From: Pachypanchax playfairii
Taxonomy: Eukaryota; Chordata; Actinopteri; Cyprinodontiformes; Aplocheilidae
Direction: 5' to 3'
DNA length: 64,000 bases
Assembly (NCBI GenBank): GCA_006937955.1
Contig: SSNP01000050.1
Location: 2,705,748-2,769,747, forward strand
Both the position numbers and the translations under genes were made by a program. The notes below the pieces were generated by a model. The model was not told the origin of the DNA. It saw only the letters and a program-made list of their open reading frames with translations, and ran no database searches. Below, one piece after another: positions 38,801 to 52,200 of this stretch; within the stretch, counting starts at the first letter, position 1, and every line of letters starts with the position of its first letter.

Positions 38801-39943
38801 AACAGAACATAAACAACATGGGGAATTTTGAACTTGATGGCAGCAACAAGTTTAAAAAGTTGGAACAGGGTGATGTTTATCATTGTTGCATCTTCTTTTA
38901 ACATCTGTCTGTAAACATCTGGGAAGAGAGGAGACCAGCTGCTGGAGTTTTAGGAGTGGAATCTTGTCCAGTTCTTGTCTGATGCAGGATTCTAGCTCAA
39001 CAGTTCTGGGTATTTGTTGTCAGATGTTTTTATTTTGTTTTTGCCCCAAATATTTATTATTAATGAAAGAACTGGACTGCAGACAGACTCTACTCCCCCC
39101 CCACCCCACCCCCCCACCCCCAGTCTTGTGGATCACATGGTGACAGTCAGATCTGGAAATGTTCTTCAGCCCGTACAATGATGTTCAGAAGATATTCGTG
39201 TCAGTTTTTAATACAGAGCTCCACATTTCTTTGCAGGTTGGGTTTCTCACCACCTTCGCCATCCTGCTCCATGAAATCCCCCACGAGGTAACAAAAAAGT
39301 AATTATATTCAGAAGATGATGTTTGCATTGTGAATCTGTTCCCTTCCTGTGAGACAAATACCTTCCTCTACAGGTGGGAGACTTTGCTATCCTGCTGAGG
39401 GCGGGGTTCGACCGCTGGAGTGCAGCTCGTATGCAGCTCTATACGGCTCTTGTTGGAGTTTTAGGAGCTTGTTTTGCCCTTTGTGCTCAGTCACCAGAAG
39501 GAACAGGTAGAACCAAAAAACTTAACATAAAAACATGTGACAACTATATAACGGTGACTGATTCATTCATGGGTCTTGACTGTTTACAGAAAATGCAACT
39601 AGCTGGATTCTGCCTTTCACTGCTGGAGGTTTTCTCTACATAGCTTTGGTAAATGTTGTACCTGACCTCCTGCAGGAGTCCAGCTTCAGGTAAATCACTT
39701 CAATCTTTGGATAAGCTGTAAAACAAAATGTTTTTTTGCAGATTTTTATCTAATATAATCAAAATTAATCCATTAAGAGGCTTGTATTCATCATATTACT
39801 CAACCGTACTGCTGTAAATGTAAAATCCACCCAACCATCTGAAAGCTTTATCTTCTCCTCTTTTCAGACACTCCTTACTCCAAATCCTGCTCCTTTTCTG
39901 CGGCGTGGCCATCATGGCTTTACTCTCAGCTGTTGTTGAGTGA
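32807..39943 (+). CDS. slc39a13: Zinc transporter ZIP13
   Basis: Multi-pass LIV-1-type ZIP transporter that moves zinc from Golgi or vesicle lumen to the cytosol; human loss causes a connective-tissue disorder. Coding exons: 32807-33134, 34347-34454, 34746-34888, 36002-36121, 36347-36436, 39237-39287, 39374-39506, 39590-39689, 39868-39943. All phases join, giving 382 aa against about 371 in human. A hydrophobic N-terminus precedes TM1 (LSLVGSVAVGLSGIFPLLVI), TM2 (LLSFAIGGLLGDVFLHLLPE), TM3 (LWVIIGLFAFLLLEKMF), TM4 with the metal-binding DNFTHG motif, TM5 with HEIPHE, and TM6-TM8. ZIP13 lacks the long His-rich loop of other LIV-1 members; the loop here is also short and not His-rich. The start at 32807 is the first ATG after the acceptor at 32768; an upstream GTG at 32798 is not a credible vertebrate start. 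A polyadenylation signal AATAAA lies at 40557-40562. Confidence 0.97.
37642..38081. mobile_element. MITE C copy 2, in slc39a13 intron 5
   Basis: Aligns by eye with 29892-30327 along its whole length: shared blocks include TGTTGTTAACATGTTCTTG, TGGGCGGG and the right end TGGGTCTTTAA. The left junction reads CTAA instead of TTAA, as expected for a decayed target site. It lies in the same plus orientation as copy 1. Confidence 0.8.
38775..39090 (-). mobile_element. Degenerate Tc1-like transposon internal fragment
   Basis: The text from CCCAACAGAACATAAACAAC through AAAAAGTTGGAACAGGGTGA and the following 200 bases matches the remembered interior of the abundant fish Tc1 family also seen at 11450-12012. 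Only a piece remains, with no open transposase. It sits in intron 5 of slc39a13, just before the HEIPHE exon; the C-rich stretch at 39090-39121 follows. Confidence 0.6.
39237..39506 (+). CDS. slc39a13: slc39a13 exons 6-7: TM5 metal-binding motif region
   Basis: The 51-bp exon 39237-39287 encodes VGFLTTFAILLHEIPHE and exon 39374-39506 continues VGDFAILLRAGFDRWSAA. HEIPHE is the HEXPHE-type zinc-binding motif of ZIP proteins and is intact, as is DNFTHG in exon 36347-36436. The transporter therefore looks functional. Confidence 0.95.
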
Positions 39944-40580
39944 ACATGAAGGAAACACCCGTGTTACCTCAACAAACACTACTCCTGTAGAGAAATTCTC
40001 TTTTACCCAGCCAGACATCTATTACGCTTCATTCCTAGAAACATTTTGATTCTGAGATCTCTGACGTCTCATGTTAAATCAGATGTCAGATGGAGAGCAG
40101 CACTTTACAGAGGAGCGACGTGCTTCATCGGCTGGCAGTGTGGACACTTTAAAATGTGCCTTACGTCAATGTGATGGAGATTCAAGAGAGTTTGGACAGA
40201 TATGTTATGTTTGTCTTGCAGACAATCACAGTGCTTTGCACATATTTACGCAGGTACACCTAATCTTCATGCTCATGTTTTTACAGAACTGGCTTCATCT
40301 CCATCTTAATGTGTTTCAACCAGAATTTTGTAGAAATGTTCTGGTTTGTTGCCATTAGGTGCCCTTTGGATTTTAATGTAGCTTCTTATTTATTGAAAAT
40401 GGAACCAGTTACAACCAGTTATTGTTTTAATCTTATAGAAATCTGTTACCTGTGTTGCCGCCGAACCAAAGTAAAGTGTCTTTTATTTGTCTTCCACAAC
40501 TTTTAGCACCTTTTGAGCACAAGTTGGTGCTTATACATAATGCTTGAGAGTGTTTTAATAAAGTGAAAGATAAAAAAACA
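39944..40580 (+). other. slc39a13: slc39a13 3'UTR
   Basis: Sequence after the TGA at 39941-39943 up to just beyond AATAAA at 40557-40562. Several short open frames here are without coding character. The exact cleavage site is not determined. Confidence 0.6.
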
Positions 40581-40873
40581 CTGATACAGATTTGTTAGTG
40601 TAAAGCTCTGAGGTAATACTGAGGGCAGCTTGTAAAGTTAACCACAAGGGAAAATTCTATATGTTCTTAAATAAATGAACTTTAAATCTAAAAATCTATT
40701 AAAATGTTTGAATTTAAATATTTGAATGACACAGACTGAGCTAATGTTTGTATTTATGGCGTTTGCATTCAGGTCGTGTAAAGATGCTGAATGAGGACAG
40801 TGAAGTGACCTCACTGCACAAGGGCGAGTCCGAATTTTACTGCAAAGGGTCTAAATGGTCATATGGGATTAGA

Positions 40874-40915
40874 GGGGGGGGGGGGGGGGGNNNNNNNNNN
40901 GGGGGGGGGGGGGGG
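40874..40915. other. Assembly gap: 10 N inside a poly-G run
   Basis: Seventeen G (40874-40890), ten N (40891-40900) and fifteen G (40901-40915). Ten N is a placeholder gap, so the true sequence and length here are unknown. Confidence 0.99.
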
Positions 40916-41807
40916 TGACTGTGTATTCACATTTGTCCAATTACGACAGTGTTTTTGGCAAGCTGTTGTTGCCATAATGACTCCGCAGCAGGTTGCCTTC
41001 CTTAGTCATCAGGCTTTAGGCAGCTTATTGTCTGTGGGAGCTTTCTTCTTCTCTCAGAAACAACAAGCGCTGTTTACACTGAAGAAGAAGACTTACAAAC
41101 AGGAAACAGAGCAAACATATGAGTAGCAAATCTTCCTGTCCCAGAACTTCAGTGTTCAGTCTAAATGTAAAACGGCTTCTGTAGGTGAGATTCCACAACT
41201 GTCCTGATCTACAAACACAAGCTCAACCTGCTCATTTCAATAATAACCAAAACAATTCATTCACAGCACTGGGAATTAGCACAGAGTCCCAAACAAGCAG
41301 GAGCCTGCAATTTTCTGACACCCTTATTATATAGGCACAACATGGAGTCTAAACCAGCACAATTACCTGTCCAGGTATTCAAAATACCACCTGAGATTAG
41401 AAGAGACCAGTTTAGACAAATAAAACAATCATTCCAGTTTACATTCACACCTGATTCTGTTCATTGTTCAGAATTAGACAAAACACTCAGGTAAGAAAAG
41501 TAACTGTTAACAGCTAATCCCAGCCTACCGCTGGATTATTATTCTTATTTAAACTAGAATGTAAACTCTTCCTCGTCATTTGGTAACATCGTATTCCTTG
41601 TAGAAAGATTTGGTAAAAGTGTTAAAGACATTTATGATTCTGAATGTATATGATATAGCATTAGATATTCATTATAAAACACAATGCAGTTCATTGGATG
41701 GACTTTAATATCCAGACAGACATACTGGGGATCAACAAACAACAGAATAAACAAGTGATTGACACAACAAGCCAAATAAATACTGTACAGACTGACAGAG
41801 GAAATAA

Positions 41808-41990
41808 GGTTGTTCCAAGTCTTTGAGACGTGTTCCTGCCATGAAATCCAAAATGAGTTAATACTTTAAATGGAAAAATGTCTCAGATTTAGTTGGTAAA
41901 TAGTTTATATTCTATTGAGGATAAATTATGAGTTTATTTTTGTTTATATTTTCCAACTTTTTTGGATTTGGGAATTTATTTTATACCAAT
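41808..41990. mobile_element. Degenerate Tc1-like terminal fragment
   Basis: GAAATCCAAAATGAGTTAAT and the later CCAACTTTTTTGGATTTGGG match the order of motifs at the end of the fish Tc1 family also found at 11450-12012. Strongly diverged and without coding content. The rest of 40916-43200 shows no other feature I can support. Confidence 0.5.
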
Positions 41991-43099
41991 GATTTTGTAA
42001 ATACATTTAGAAAAGTTTCTAAAAATCCAGAACTCTTGAACTTGAACACTCTAAGGTGATCCTCATCCATGTTTCCAGGATTTCTGAAGGTCTTTCTTAC
42101 ATTTTTCTTTGGACTTTGGCTGCTTTTTCACTCATTCTACTGATCATTTTCAGATTAATCTTATTTTTGGACACCTAACCTAACTCTGAATCCTAAATTA
42201 AGGAGTGTTTTGTCGACATGTAACAGAACTTAAAAGAGCTAGAATAATGTCACTGTGCTGCTTGTCACAAAGCTTCAATGAGCTCCTCTTTGTTACAACA
42301 AAATGAAATATTGTTAGCTGATTTGTCATTTGCTGAAAACTCGGATGTTCAAAAGGTTTATTCTTAAAGAAAGAGGAAACTGGAGAAGTGGAGGGAAACA
42401 GAATCTCAAACCCATTTAGAAGATAAACAATTAAACATCATGTCTGTAAGAAAAACAAATCAAAGACCAGAAACTGCAGAGAGATGCACCATCCTTTTGT
42501 CGAAACCAAATTTGCAGTTTTTTGTGCTTAAGACCTCTTTACAGATGAAACCTGGTTTCAAGAACTGAGAGATTTAACAATATTCGTTTTTTTTTTAGAA
42601 TATGAATAAAATATGCGTTAGAAAATCTGCTGCAGGTGAGAAGATCTATAGAAATATCATATTTCTTATATCTGCAGGGTTGTCATTTGTATCACTTTCA
42701 CTGCTACATTAAATAAATTACTTGTTCTTTTATTATTTCTTGTTCAAAAATGTTCATATAAGTAAATAAAACTATAGAAAACTCTGTATTGGTTAAAAAG
42801 GCAATAATTTGGGTGTTAACTTTAGTTACATATGGAATGATTTTCTATCCACACACACCAATGTATTACACGCTTGTTGAAACTTAAGGTGCTTATTCAA
42901 GCATACCAAATGACCACCAGCCTCCTTTCAAACGGAGCATATTTGTTTTTGCTCCCCATCCCGCAGCAACCTGGAGGAGAGACAGCGCAACTACATCACT
43001 GCCCCTGCCTCCTCCTCACAGCGTTGGTCGCCATCCATCCATCCCCTCTCCTCCTCCTCCTGTACCATAACAGATGGTGGGAACAACATTGCATCCACC

Positions 43100-43297
43100 G
43101 GGCACCACAACAATAGACCGCAGCATCTAGTCCACACGACACGGGCCTAGCACCATCATGATCCCGGCGCAGGACTGCGGGAAGCTCTGAGTGCCGTCGT
43201 GGATTGTTTTTTTTTTTTTTTCACGAGGTACCAGCACCTCCACGGCCACGGTGGAACCTTCTGGTGACTGTTTTGGGCTCTCCATCAAGCAATGAAG
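43100..43297 (+). promoter_or_regulatory. tmem178b-like gene 5'UTR and promoter-proximal region
   Basis: GC- and CpG-enriched sequence directly before the start codon, interrupted by a T run (about 43207-43220). It is placed by its position before exon 1. No TATA box is evident, as usual for CpG-type promoters. Confidence 0.4.
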
Positions 43298-46200
43298 ATG
43301 GCCGCTATGAAAATATTAACCAGCACAGGGCTCTTCTTAGCTTTCTGTGCACTGGGACTTCTCGCCATGGCTATTTGCACCGATTACTGGTATGAAACCG
43401 ACGCGAGGAAATATCGAGAGAGGTGTAGGGCTAAAAACTACCCCAACATGCCAACCTATCCCGGTTACGGAGACATATCGAACAACCTTCCCCTCCAGAT
43501 GCCTCCAAAGAGCCTGGAGCGGAGAGGTAGCGGCCCGGATGTCGCTCCTCTCATCAGGTGGAAGCAGCCCTTTGTGGCCGCTGCGTCGGCGATGGATCCA
43601 CGCTGCAGCCGGCAGTTTAACTCCACCATCTCCGGGCTGTGGAGGAAGTGTCACCGGGAAGGCTTCGACCTGGAGACCGAGGATCTCATTTACAAAGGTA
43701 AACAGAGTGCAACCTGGCTGCTGCTGTGTGGACCAGGCCATGATGCTCAGAGATGAGCTCACACCTGTCCTGGTACTCTCAGACATCTTATTGTTTCTGC
43801 TTTTACATTTTAATCCCAATCTTTAGAGGCGTGTGCTCGTTATTGGTAATATTCGCTGTCCATGGTGCTGAGGGATCTATATTTTCAATACAGTCCCAGT
43901 TATTATTCATGAGAAGTCTTCAAGAGATCTAAACCACCATGTAGCAGGAAATGTCAGTGATGGTTCATCAGATAAAAGAACCTGAACCAGATTTGGACAA
44001 GAAACATGCCAAGATGTTTCATTTCAGGCCTCAGCTGATGATGCTCTATAGTTAAAATACTAAAACAAAATTATCAGCTGTTGTTGTTGTGTTTCAAAGT
44101 GTTAGATGAACCTCACTGATATACTTCCAAACTTATATATGTACCCCTTTATTTATAGTTTTGTTTGTTTTTTGCTTCATTAGGCCTCTAACTGTCAACA
44201 AAATGCTTGTAAAAAGAAATCTCACCTTCCTTTATGATTTGCTACAGTTTTTTTCTTTTGCCTTTTATTTAACATGTTGAACTCCCAGCAGCCAGAGGGG
44301 AGCTACATATTAGAATCTTCCTCATTTGCAAATATAATGAAATATTAAATGTGATTTTAATGGCCCAGGAAGTAAATGTTTTATTTAGTCTAATCAAACA
44401 CATATTATGCAGTTTAGATAGCTGCTTGTGATTCTGAAGATTGGATTTCATTCAGATTCCTATTTGGGTTCTTCTCCAGCAAATGTGTTCAGTGCAAATA
44501 TTTGCATTGATGACGAAGCAATTTGATACTGTTTATTAATTCCTTTTGCACAGACTTTTCCTAATGGCCTCTGGGTTCAAACAATTAGTGTCACAAAAAG
44601 GGTTTCTGTTTGCTACAAGCTCTGCTGCTCTGTTTCATTATCAGGAATTTTCACAACATTGTTTAATTTATATACTTGTACCTGAACCAACACGAGAATC
44701 GATCGAACATGGATAATTAAGGATGTTAAATGGGATTCTGCTTCCCAGTGTGAGTTGAAACACATGGTGATGTCAGGTTGTCAGCAGGCAGTTAGACTCT
44801 TTTCTACGAGTAATTTCATTCATATTTTTAAAAATGTTTTTAAAAGTTTCAGAAGGATTTGTGGAACATGTTTCATCTTTTTCCTTCTTGGGAAAATGAA
44901 TCAACTGTGAATTCAGCTGATGCACATTTATTAAGTAAATGTTGTTTGAATATGACGAGTTAATTATCTCGTTATTACAGGTTAACCACTTTAGTTTGAT
45001 CTAATTAAAGGAAAATCATTTTACTGAGATAACATCTGATTATGCTTAATGTGCTACATCCGGTTGGATCTGAGCACAAAGGATTCATGACAGTAACATA
45101 TTGATGAGTGAATATTTTCAGCCTGGATCCATTGTAGGTACCAGATCTGCTCGGGGGGCCTTCGTCTGCCGATGATGTCACACTATATGATTGGCTGGAC
45201 ATTGACACGTAGACAATTGACACGTAGACAATGTAGATTTTTATTGGTCAACACAAATAAACACAAGTAGTTTTCGCTTGGAAGTATTGCGTTTAGTTTG
45301 TTGGGAAAAATTGACAACTTTTGCATAAAAATACAACACTACTTGTCTAAAGGATCTTACCATAGCCAGACCAATAAAGGTACTGAGTGCAGAAAGGCCA
45401 CTATTCAAAAGGCATCAAAAAAATCACATGATTAAAAAACTAATAAAATAAATAAATATTAATACATTTCTTTTGCATTTACAGTATTTATCTGACATCT
45501 CTGGCTGTTTATATGAATTCAATTGTTTTGTATACTTCATTTGTTCGTGTTTTGCGTGCTTCTGCTCAATAAAGTTCGTCAAAAAATAGCCTGCACACAT
45601 CAAAATTCTAATGTTTTTTTTAATTATTGAACAAACCAATTATACAGCATCACATTTTCATATAAACAAATGCATACTGAGCAAACGACGGGTCCAAATA
45701 TTGAATATTAGCTACATTATAAGAATTAAGCTTTTCAATTTTTTACAAGTCGAAATAAACAAATATATCAACTTGCTATCTTGAGAAAACAAGCTTCAAC
45801 AGATTTGTGTTGATTATGTTGAAAAACTCAATATTTTGAGAACACAGAATGAAAATATGTCTCAATATGTCCTCTCTTGGCTTCCGTAGGGTGTCATTCG
45901 GATTCAAGTGAAAGGGATGCAAATAATTTGAATAAATTTAGTAGCTGAAGCTCAAAATGTTATGTCTTTTTTTTTTTTAATCACCATAAAGTTAGAACAA
46001 CATTTCTCATACGTATATACAGTGGGGCAAAAAAGTATTTAGTCAGCCACCAATTGTGTAAGTTCTCCCACTTAAAAAGATCAGAGAGGCCTGTAATTTT
46101 CATCATAGGTATACCTCAACTATGAGAGACAAAATGAGGAAAAAAAATCCAGAAAATCACATTGTCTGATTTTTAAAGAATTTATTTGCAAATTATGGTG

Positions 46201-49200
46201 GAAAATAAGTATTTGGTCAACAACAAACAAGTAAGATTTCTGGCTTTCACAGACCTGTAACTTCTTTAAGAGGCTCCTTGGTCCTCCACTCGTTACCTGT
46301 ATTAATGGCACCTGTGTGAACTCGTTATCAGTATAAAAGACACCTGTCCACAACCTCAAACAGTCACGCTCCAAACTCCACTATGGCCAAGACCAAAGAG
46401 CTGTCAAAGGACACCAGAAACAAAATTGTAGACCTTCACCAGGCTGGGAAGACTGAATCTGCAATAGGTAAGCAGCTTGGTGTGAAGAAATCAACTGTGG
46501 GAGCAATTATTAGAAAATGGAAGACATACAAGACCACTGATAATCTCCCTCGATCTGGGGCTCCATGCAAGATCTCACCCCGTGGGGTCAAAATGATCAC
46601 AAGAACGGTGAGCAAAAATCCCAGAACCACACGGAGGGACCTAGTGAATGACCTGCAGAGAGCTGGGACCAAAGTAACAAAGGCTACCATCAGTAACACA
46701 CTACGCCGCCAGGGACTCAAATCCTGCAGTGCCAGACGTGTCCCCCTGCTGAAGCCAGGACACGTCCAGGCCCGTCTGCGGTTTGCTAGAGAGCATTTGG
46801 ATGATCCAGAAGAGGATTGGGAGAACATCATATGGTCAGATGAAACCAAAATAGAACTTTTTGGTAGAAACTCAACTTGTCGTGTTTGGAGGGGAAAGAA
46901 TGCTGAGTTGGATCCAAAGAACACCATACCTACTGTAAAGCATGGGGGTGGAAACATCATGCTTTGGGGCTGTTTTTCTGCAAGGGGACCAGGACGACTG
47001 ATCCGTGTAAAGGAAAGAATGAATGGGGCCATGTATCGTAAGATTTTGAGTGAAAACCTCCTTCCATCAGCAAGGGCATTGAAAATGAGACGTGGCTGGG
47101 TCTTTCAGCATGACAATGATCCCAAACACACCGCCCGGGCAACGAAGGAGTGGCTTCGTAAGAAGCATTTCAAGGTCCTGGAGTGGCCTAGCCAGTCTCC
47201 AGATCTCAACCCCATAGAAAATCTCTGGAGGGAGTTGAAAGTCCGTGTTGCCCAGCGTCAGCCCCAAAACATCACTGCTCTAGAGGAGACCTGCATGGAG
47301 GAATGGGCCAAAATACCAGCAACAGTGTGTGAAAACCTTGTGAAGACTTACAGAAAACGTTTGACCTCTGTCATTGCCAACAAAGGCTATATAACAAAGT
47401 ATTGAGATTAACTTTTGTTATTGACCAAATACTTATTTTCCACCATAATTTGCAAATAAATTCTTTAAAAATCAGACAATGTGATTTTCTGGATTTTTTT
47501 TCCTCATTTTGTCTCTCATAGTTGAGGTATACCTATGATGAAAATTACAGGCCTCTCTGATCTTTTTAAGTGGGAGAACTTACACAATTGGTGGCTGACT
47601 AAATACTTTTTTGCCCCACTGTATAATAAATTTTTTGTTTTTGATGAATTGATTGTTTGTTTGTTTTTTCTTAAACAGTTTTTTAGCCTCTAATGAAAAA
47701 CTCCTGTAGGCAGTTTAAATCTTACAGGTCTGACAAACTTATGGAGGATAATTAGTCTAAATATATCCCTAAAATGTGTTTATTTGGGCGTCTTCTGAGA
47801 TTTAAGGAGGGTAAAGGTGTGCTTACACGATATCAATCAGCTCAGATTTGTTTAACATCAGCAGGAACAACAGCAGTAACAGGAGAAGTCAGTCAAACAT
47901 CCAACACTCCCAGGTGGGATGTGTAAAGGAGTGGCAGGTATCCACAATTTTTCCAGAGTTAGATGTACCTTATTGTTGGAGCTAAAGAAAGCTTCTTTCA
48001 AAGCAACATGGTATGAAAAGCTGTGGTCCCGACATAAACTAGAAAGTAAACACATTATTGCATAATTTACACCAAAGTGTGCTTAGGGAGCACAGACTAA
48101 AATAAATAACAGAGTTTTTTCATGTTGAAACACTTCAGAATCAGAATCAGGTTTATTTTACATAACTTAACTTTTGCTCTTGTACTTACTGACAGACATC
48201 TAAAGATAAATATATTTTGGAATATAAAGTACACATGCATAAGACACACATTCAGCAGCATCGTCCACCATAAACTGCTGATCAGTGTTGAAAGCCTGTT
48301 CATAGAGAAAAAAGCGAATTATTTCCATGAGAAAAGGAAGTTGTTTCATTATTAAAGTTGTTAAACATGTTTGTTTAACATGGTGACGGACGGTCTGGGG
48401 AAGAAAAATGTTTTTGTGGTTTTGGTATACAGGGATCTGTAGAGCCGTCTGTAGGGGAGAGAAGAGGTGAGATCCTGGGTGAGAAGGTTCCTGCTGATGC
48501 TGCCTGCGCTTTTTCCTCCCTCTAGAGGGGTCCAGGTCCTGGATGGGGGAGTCCAGGTCCTGGACGGAGGAGTCCAACTTCTGCTGGACCTTCTTAATAA
48601 CTGTGCCTATATTGGCTGTCCAGTTCAGGTCCTGGGTGATGGTGGTTCCTAGAATCCTGTCCATCATAATCACAGTGCTGCTGTGCATGATAATGGTGGA
48701 CAAGAGTTGAGTCTCCTCCTGAAGTCCACTGCTCTCTCCACAGTTTTTAGATTGTTGAGGTCTAGATGGTTCTGACCCGCTGTTCTTCTTCCTTTAATAG
48801 AATAGAATATTCCTGTCTCTGGTGCCTGCAGTGGAACGTAAACACCAACTAGAATCAACCAGGAAAACTCCGGTGGTGAATAAAACCGTTTACAGTTAAT
48901 GAAGATAGATTCCATATGAGTGCTGCGAGATCTTTTAAACAGTTTGACATCTGTACACCAACGTTCGTTTATATAAAAGCAGATTCTGCCTCCTCAAAAC
49001 CTAACCATGTGATCCATGTCGCGGTTGTCACAGTGAAGTTGCAGATGTTGTGCTGAGTCTGGGATGTGCTCACTTAGCCACATTTAACTTAAACAAAGAG
49101 CAGCTGATCTGGAGAAATAAACATTTTTCTTAACGAGTAGAAGCAGCTCATCTATTTTATTGATGAGGGTCTACACATTTGCCAGGTGAATAAATGGGAG

Positions 49201-52200
49201 TGCAGTATGAAAAACCTGCTGTCTCAGCCTGATGAGCGCTCCCTTGCATTTCCCCAATCTGGTTCTTTAGTACAATCCAGAGAGGGTTGCTGCTGCACCT
49301 CCAGCTGGATGTTTGGGAAATTAGAAAAAGTCCACAGGTGGAAGTGGGAAAGTTTGTCCAATGGCATCTCTTATGTTCATATTTTCATGGAAAATAAATA
49401 GTAGATTCTTCACACAAGCCGCCTCAAACACACAAAAACAAAAAAAAAGTACTTGAGAGCAAAGAACTGAGGCTGCTGTCTGTTGCACCAGCAGGTGTTG
49501 TTCAGATCTGATAACAGTTCTAGCAGGTTCTAGTTGGACACTGTCAACAAAATGTCTTAACATCCCACAAAATGTAAAATACCAGTGAAGTACAACTGCA
49601 TAAGCCTTAACGACTTATTATGTCTTTATTTAAATAAGGTTAAATGCTGGTTAGCTAAAAAAAAAAGACTCTGACAGTTGTGTCTGCAGTATGCTAGTTA
49701 GGTACCAAAAAATAAACTATGGAAACAAATATATTGATACAAAACATAACTTTAGATCAGAATATTTAAGTCATTGAGAAACTGTAGAAGAACAGGTATA
49801 ACATCTCACCCAAACGTTAAAATTTATACTGGAACCAGCCACTAGGGGGCGCTTGTTTTGCTTTGACTTTAAGTTCCTGGTTCCATTCTGCAGTCTAGTA
49901 AATATATGTACATATAAAGATTCAGTGGTATTGTTTCTAAATTTACCCATAAATATTTTTTGTGGGAAAAATAAGCTTAACAGGACTGTTTGGTAAATAA
50001 AAACTCTCTGGGGATAGAAAATAAAGAAAAGGCTTTCTAACAAATGTTCTACAGTTACTACTTTTTCTTATGAACCACCTTTAATGATCTTCTTCATCAG
50101 GAATGTTTGTGCTTCAGATTTAAATGTTTTGTGTTTGTTTTGTTTTCACCAGGAATAATTCAAAGATGTACCCCGGTCAAGTATCACTATTCTTCATCCA
50201 TCCTGCCGAGAAATTTACCCATCAATATCACAAAGACCATACGACAGGATGAGTGGCACGCACTCCGTAAGTCTGAAAATTTTTGTTGAACAGGATGTGC
50301 CCCTCATATGAGAAATCCTGCTTTTTAACTTTTTTTATCTTTATCTTTTACTGCTCTTATTTTGAAAACCTGTGTACTTAAAAGACAAAAATAAGCAAAG
50401 ACTAGAAATATTTCGCTTCCTTTTGAGCATTAAACGCCCTCTGCCAGTTTATCTTTTTTGCATTACAGGGTTCTATTAACTGAATATGTGTGAAACTGGT
50501 TTGCGTTGAAGCTTTCCAGCTCCAAATACACTGTATACAAGTATGTTGGTCCTGACATTATACAGTCATGTCTGCGACATCACTGATAAGATTTATAGTT
50601 CTCTTCCAGGGTCAGGCGCATTAGGCTCAGCTCAGCTTGTCCTTCAGCTCGTCACTGAGTTCTGCTGGGATTTAGTCATTATTCATCCAGGTCAATTCAT
50701 TCCTATTGCCAAATCGAACCGCTGCAACTTCGGGAGTAGATTGTTTTTTTGTGATTCAAATGATCCAGATCTGGAATTCCCATCGCCAGACTAGCAGTTT
50801 CTGATTGTGCAGGGCTAAGATGTGGATAACTAGGAATGTCTTAGATTTGAAAAAAGTCTGTTTTTTATAAGGAGTGCACTTGTGTCTCTGCTTGATAATT
50901 ATCCGATCAGAGTCAACTATTTCATTTGTCCATTCACCATCAACTCCAAGGAACAGTCAGTTGACTTTATTTATTTATTATGTTAATAATTTAAAAAGAA
51001 TCAGTGCTTTTGTGTTGACATCATGAAGAGATGTATGCTCCTCGTGTCTTGTTGTTCAATGAGGAAATGTTTTTGCAGCATAAACATTTTAGTAATTCAG
51101 AAAACATTTATTGTAATATTTCTGGTTGTTTTATGGAAGCTACCAGCGTTTAACTGCAGTGTCTTTTCTTTAATGCGCTAATGATCATAACTAATAAAGT
51201 GAGAATTGAGAAAACTTAAATGAAGAATTCTGTCTGAGGTCTTGTTTCCTCATCGGTTTGGATTTTCTGTCAGGATTATGCTGCAGCGGTTTTTCTGTGT
51301 TGCTCTATCTGTAACATGTGAAATGAAATGCGTCTTAACTGGATTATAATCTGTGGATGGACAAAACTGTTTCTCAGTTTCTGCTTCTTTTCCTCAGAAG
51401 CTTCATTTAGTGACACGGCATCTTAAAATCACACTTTCTCTTCTGTCACATAATTAATGGACTGTGTTTTTGGAAAGTGAAGTCTGTTCATGCCATCGTG
51501 CTTCTTTTACACATTTTACAGTATTTTTACATTATTTAATTTCAAGACTTTTATTTATTGCCATGTATCACCTTTAGTTTTTATCCTAAAATCATTTTAT
51601 TTCCCCTTTAGCCCTGAAATAAACAGAATTAAACATGGTATAACTGAAACAGTCCACTACATTCTTATTCTTCTTATTTTAACTGCTTGTCACATCATGT
51701 GATTTTGTTTTTACTGTTTGATTGTTTTTTTCTTTATTGGATTTTACTGATGTTTCTTGTTTATTTAAAAAAAAAGTCAATCAAGAAGTTTCTTGAAACT
51801 AAAGTTATTTTGTATGAACTTGATTAAACAACAAGCTGTGCTGAAATAAAATTCTGTAAGTTATTTTTTGACTGTTCTGCCAACTTTCAAATAATTTAGT
51901 CATTAGTATGATTTTTTAATTTTTTTTTTTACCAAATTGCATTTACGCTTTTAAGATTCTCATTAAATTCTTGGTCCTTGTTGTAACACTATTTAGTCAT
52001 TTTCCTGCATCAGTCAGTCAGATTCATAGTTTCATGGTCCGGCTCCTTTAATTCACAGCTGACTCTTTTGTTTATCTTTGCAGATCTGAGAAGAATGACG
52101 GCTGGCTTCGTGGGCATGGCCGTGTCCATCATTCTCTTCGGCTGGATCATCGGAGTGTTGGGATGCTGCCAGCAGCATGATCTCATGCAATATGTAGCTG

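Noticed and set aside
43337..43826. Two 160-codon frames overlapping tmem178b exon 1
   Set aside because: They are shadows in other frames of a GC-rich exon; the family match lies only in the frame starting at 43298.
46436..47267. Minus-strand open frames of up to 198 codons
   Set aside because: They are shadows of the plus-strand Tc1 transposase gene, without family resemblance of their own.
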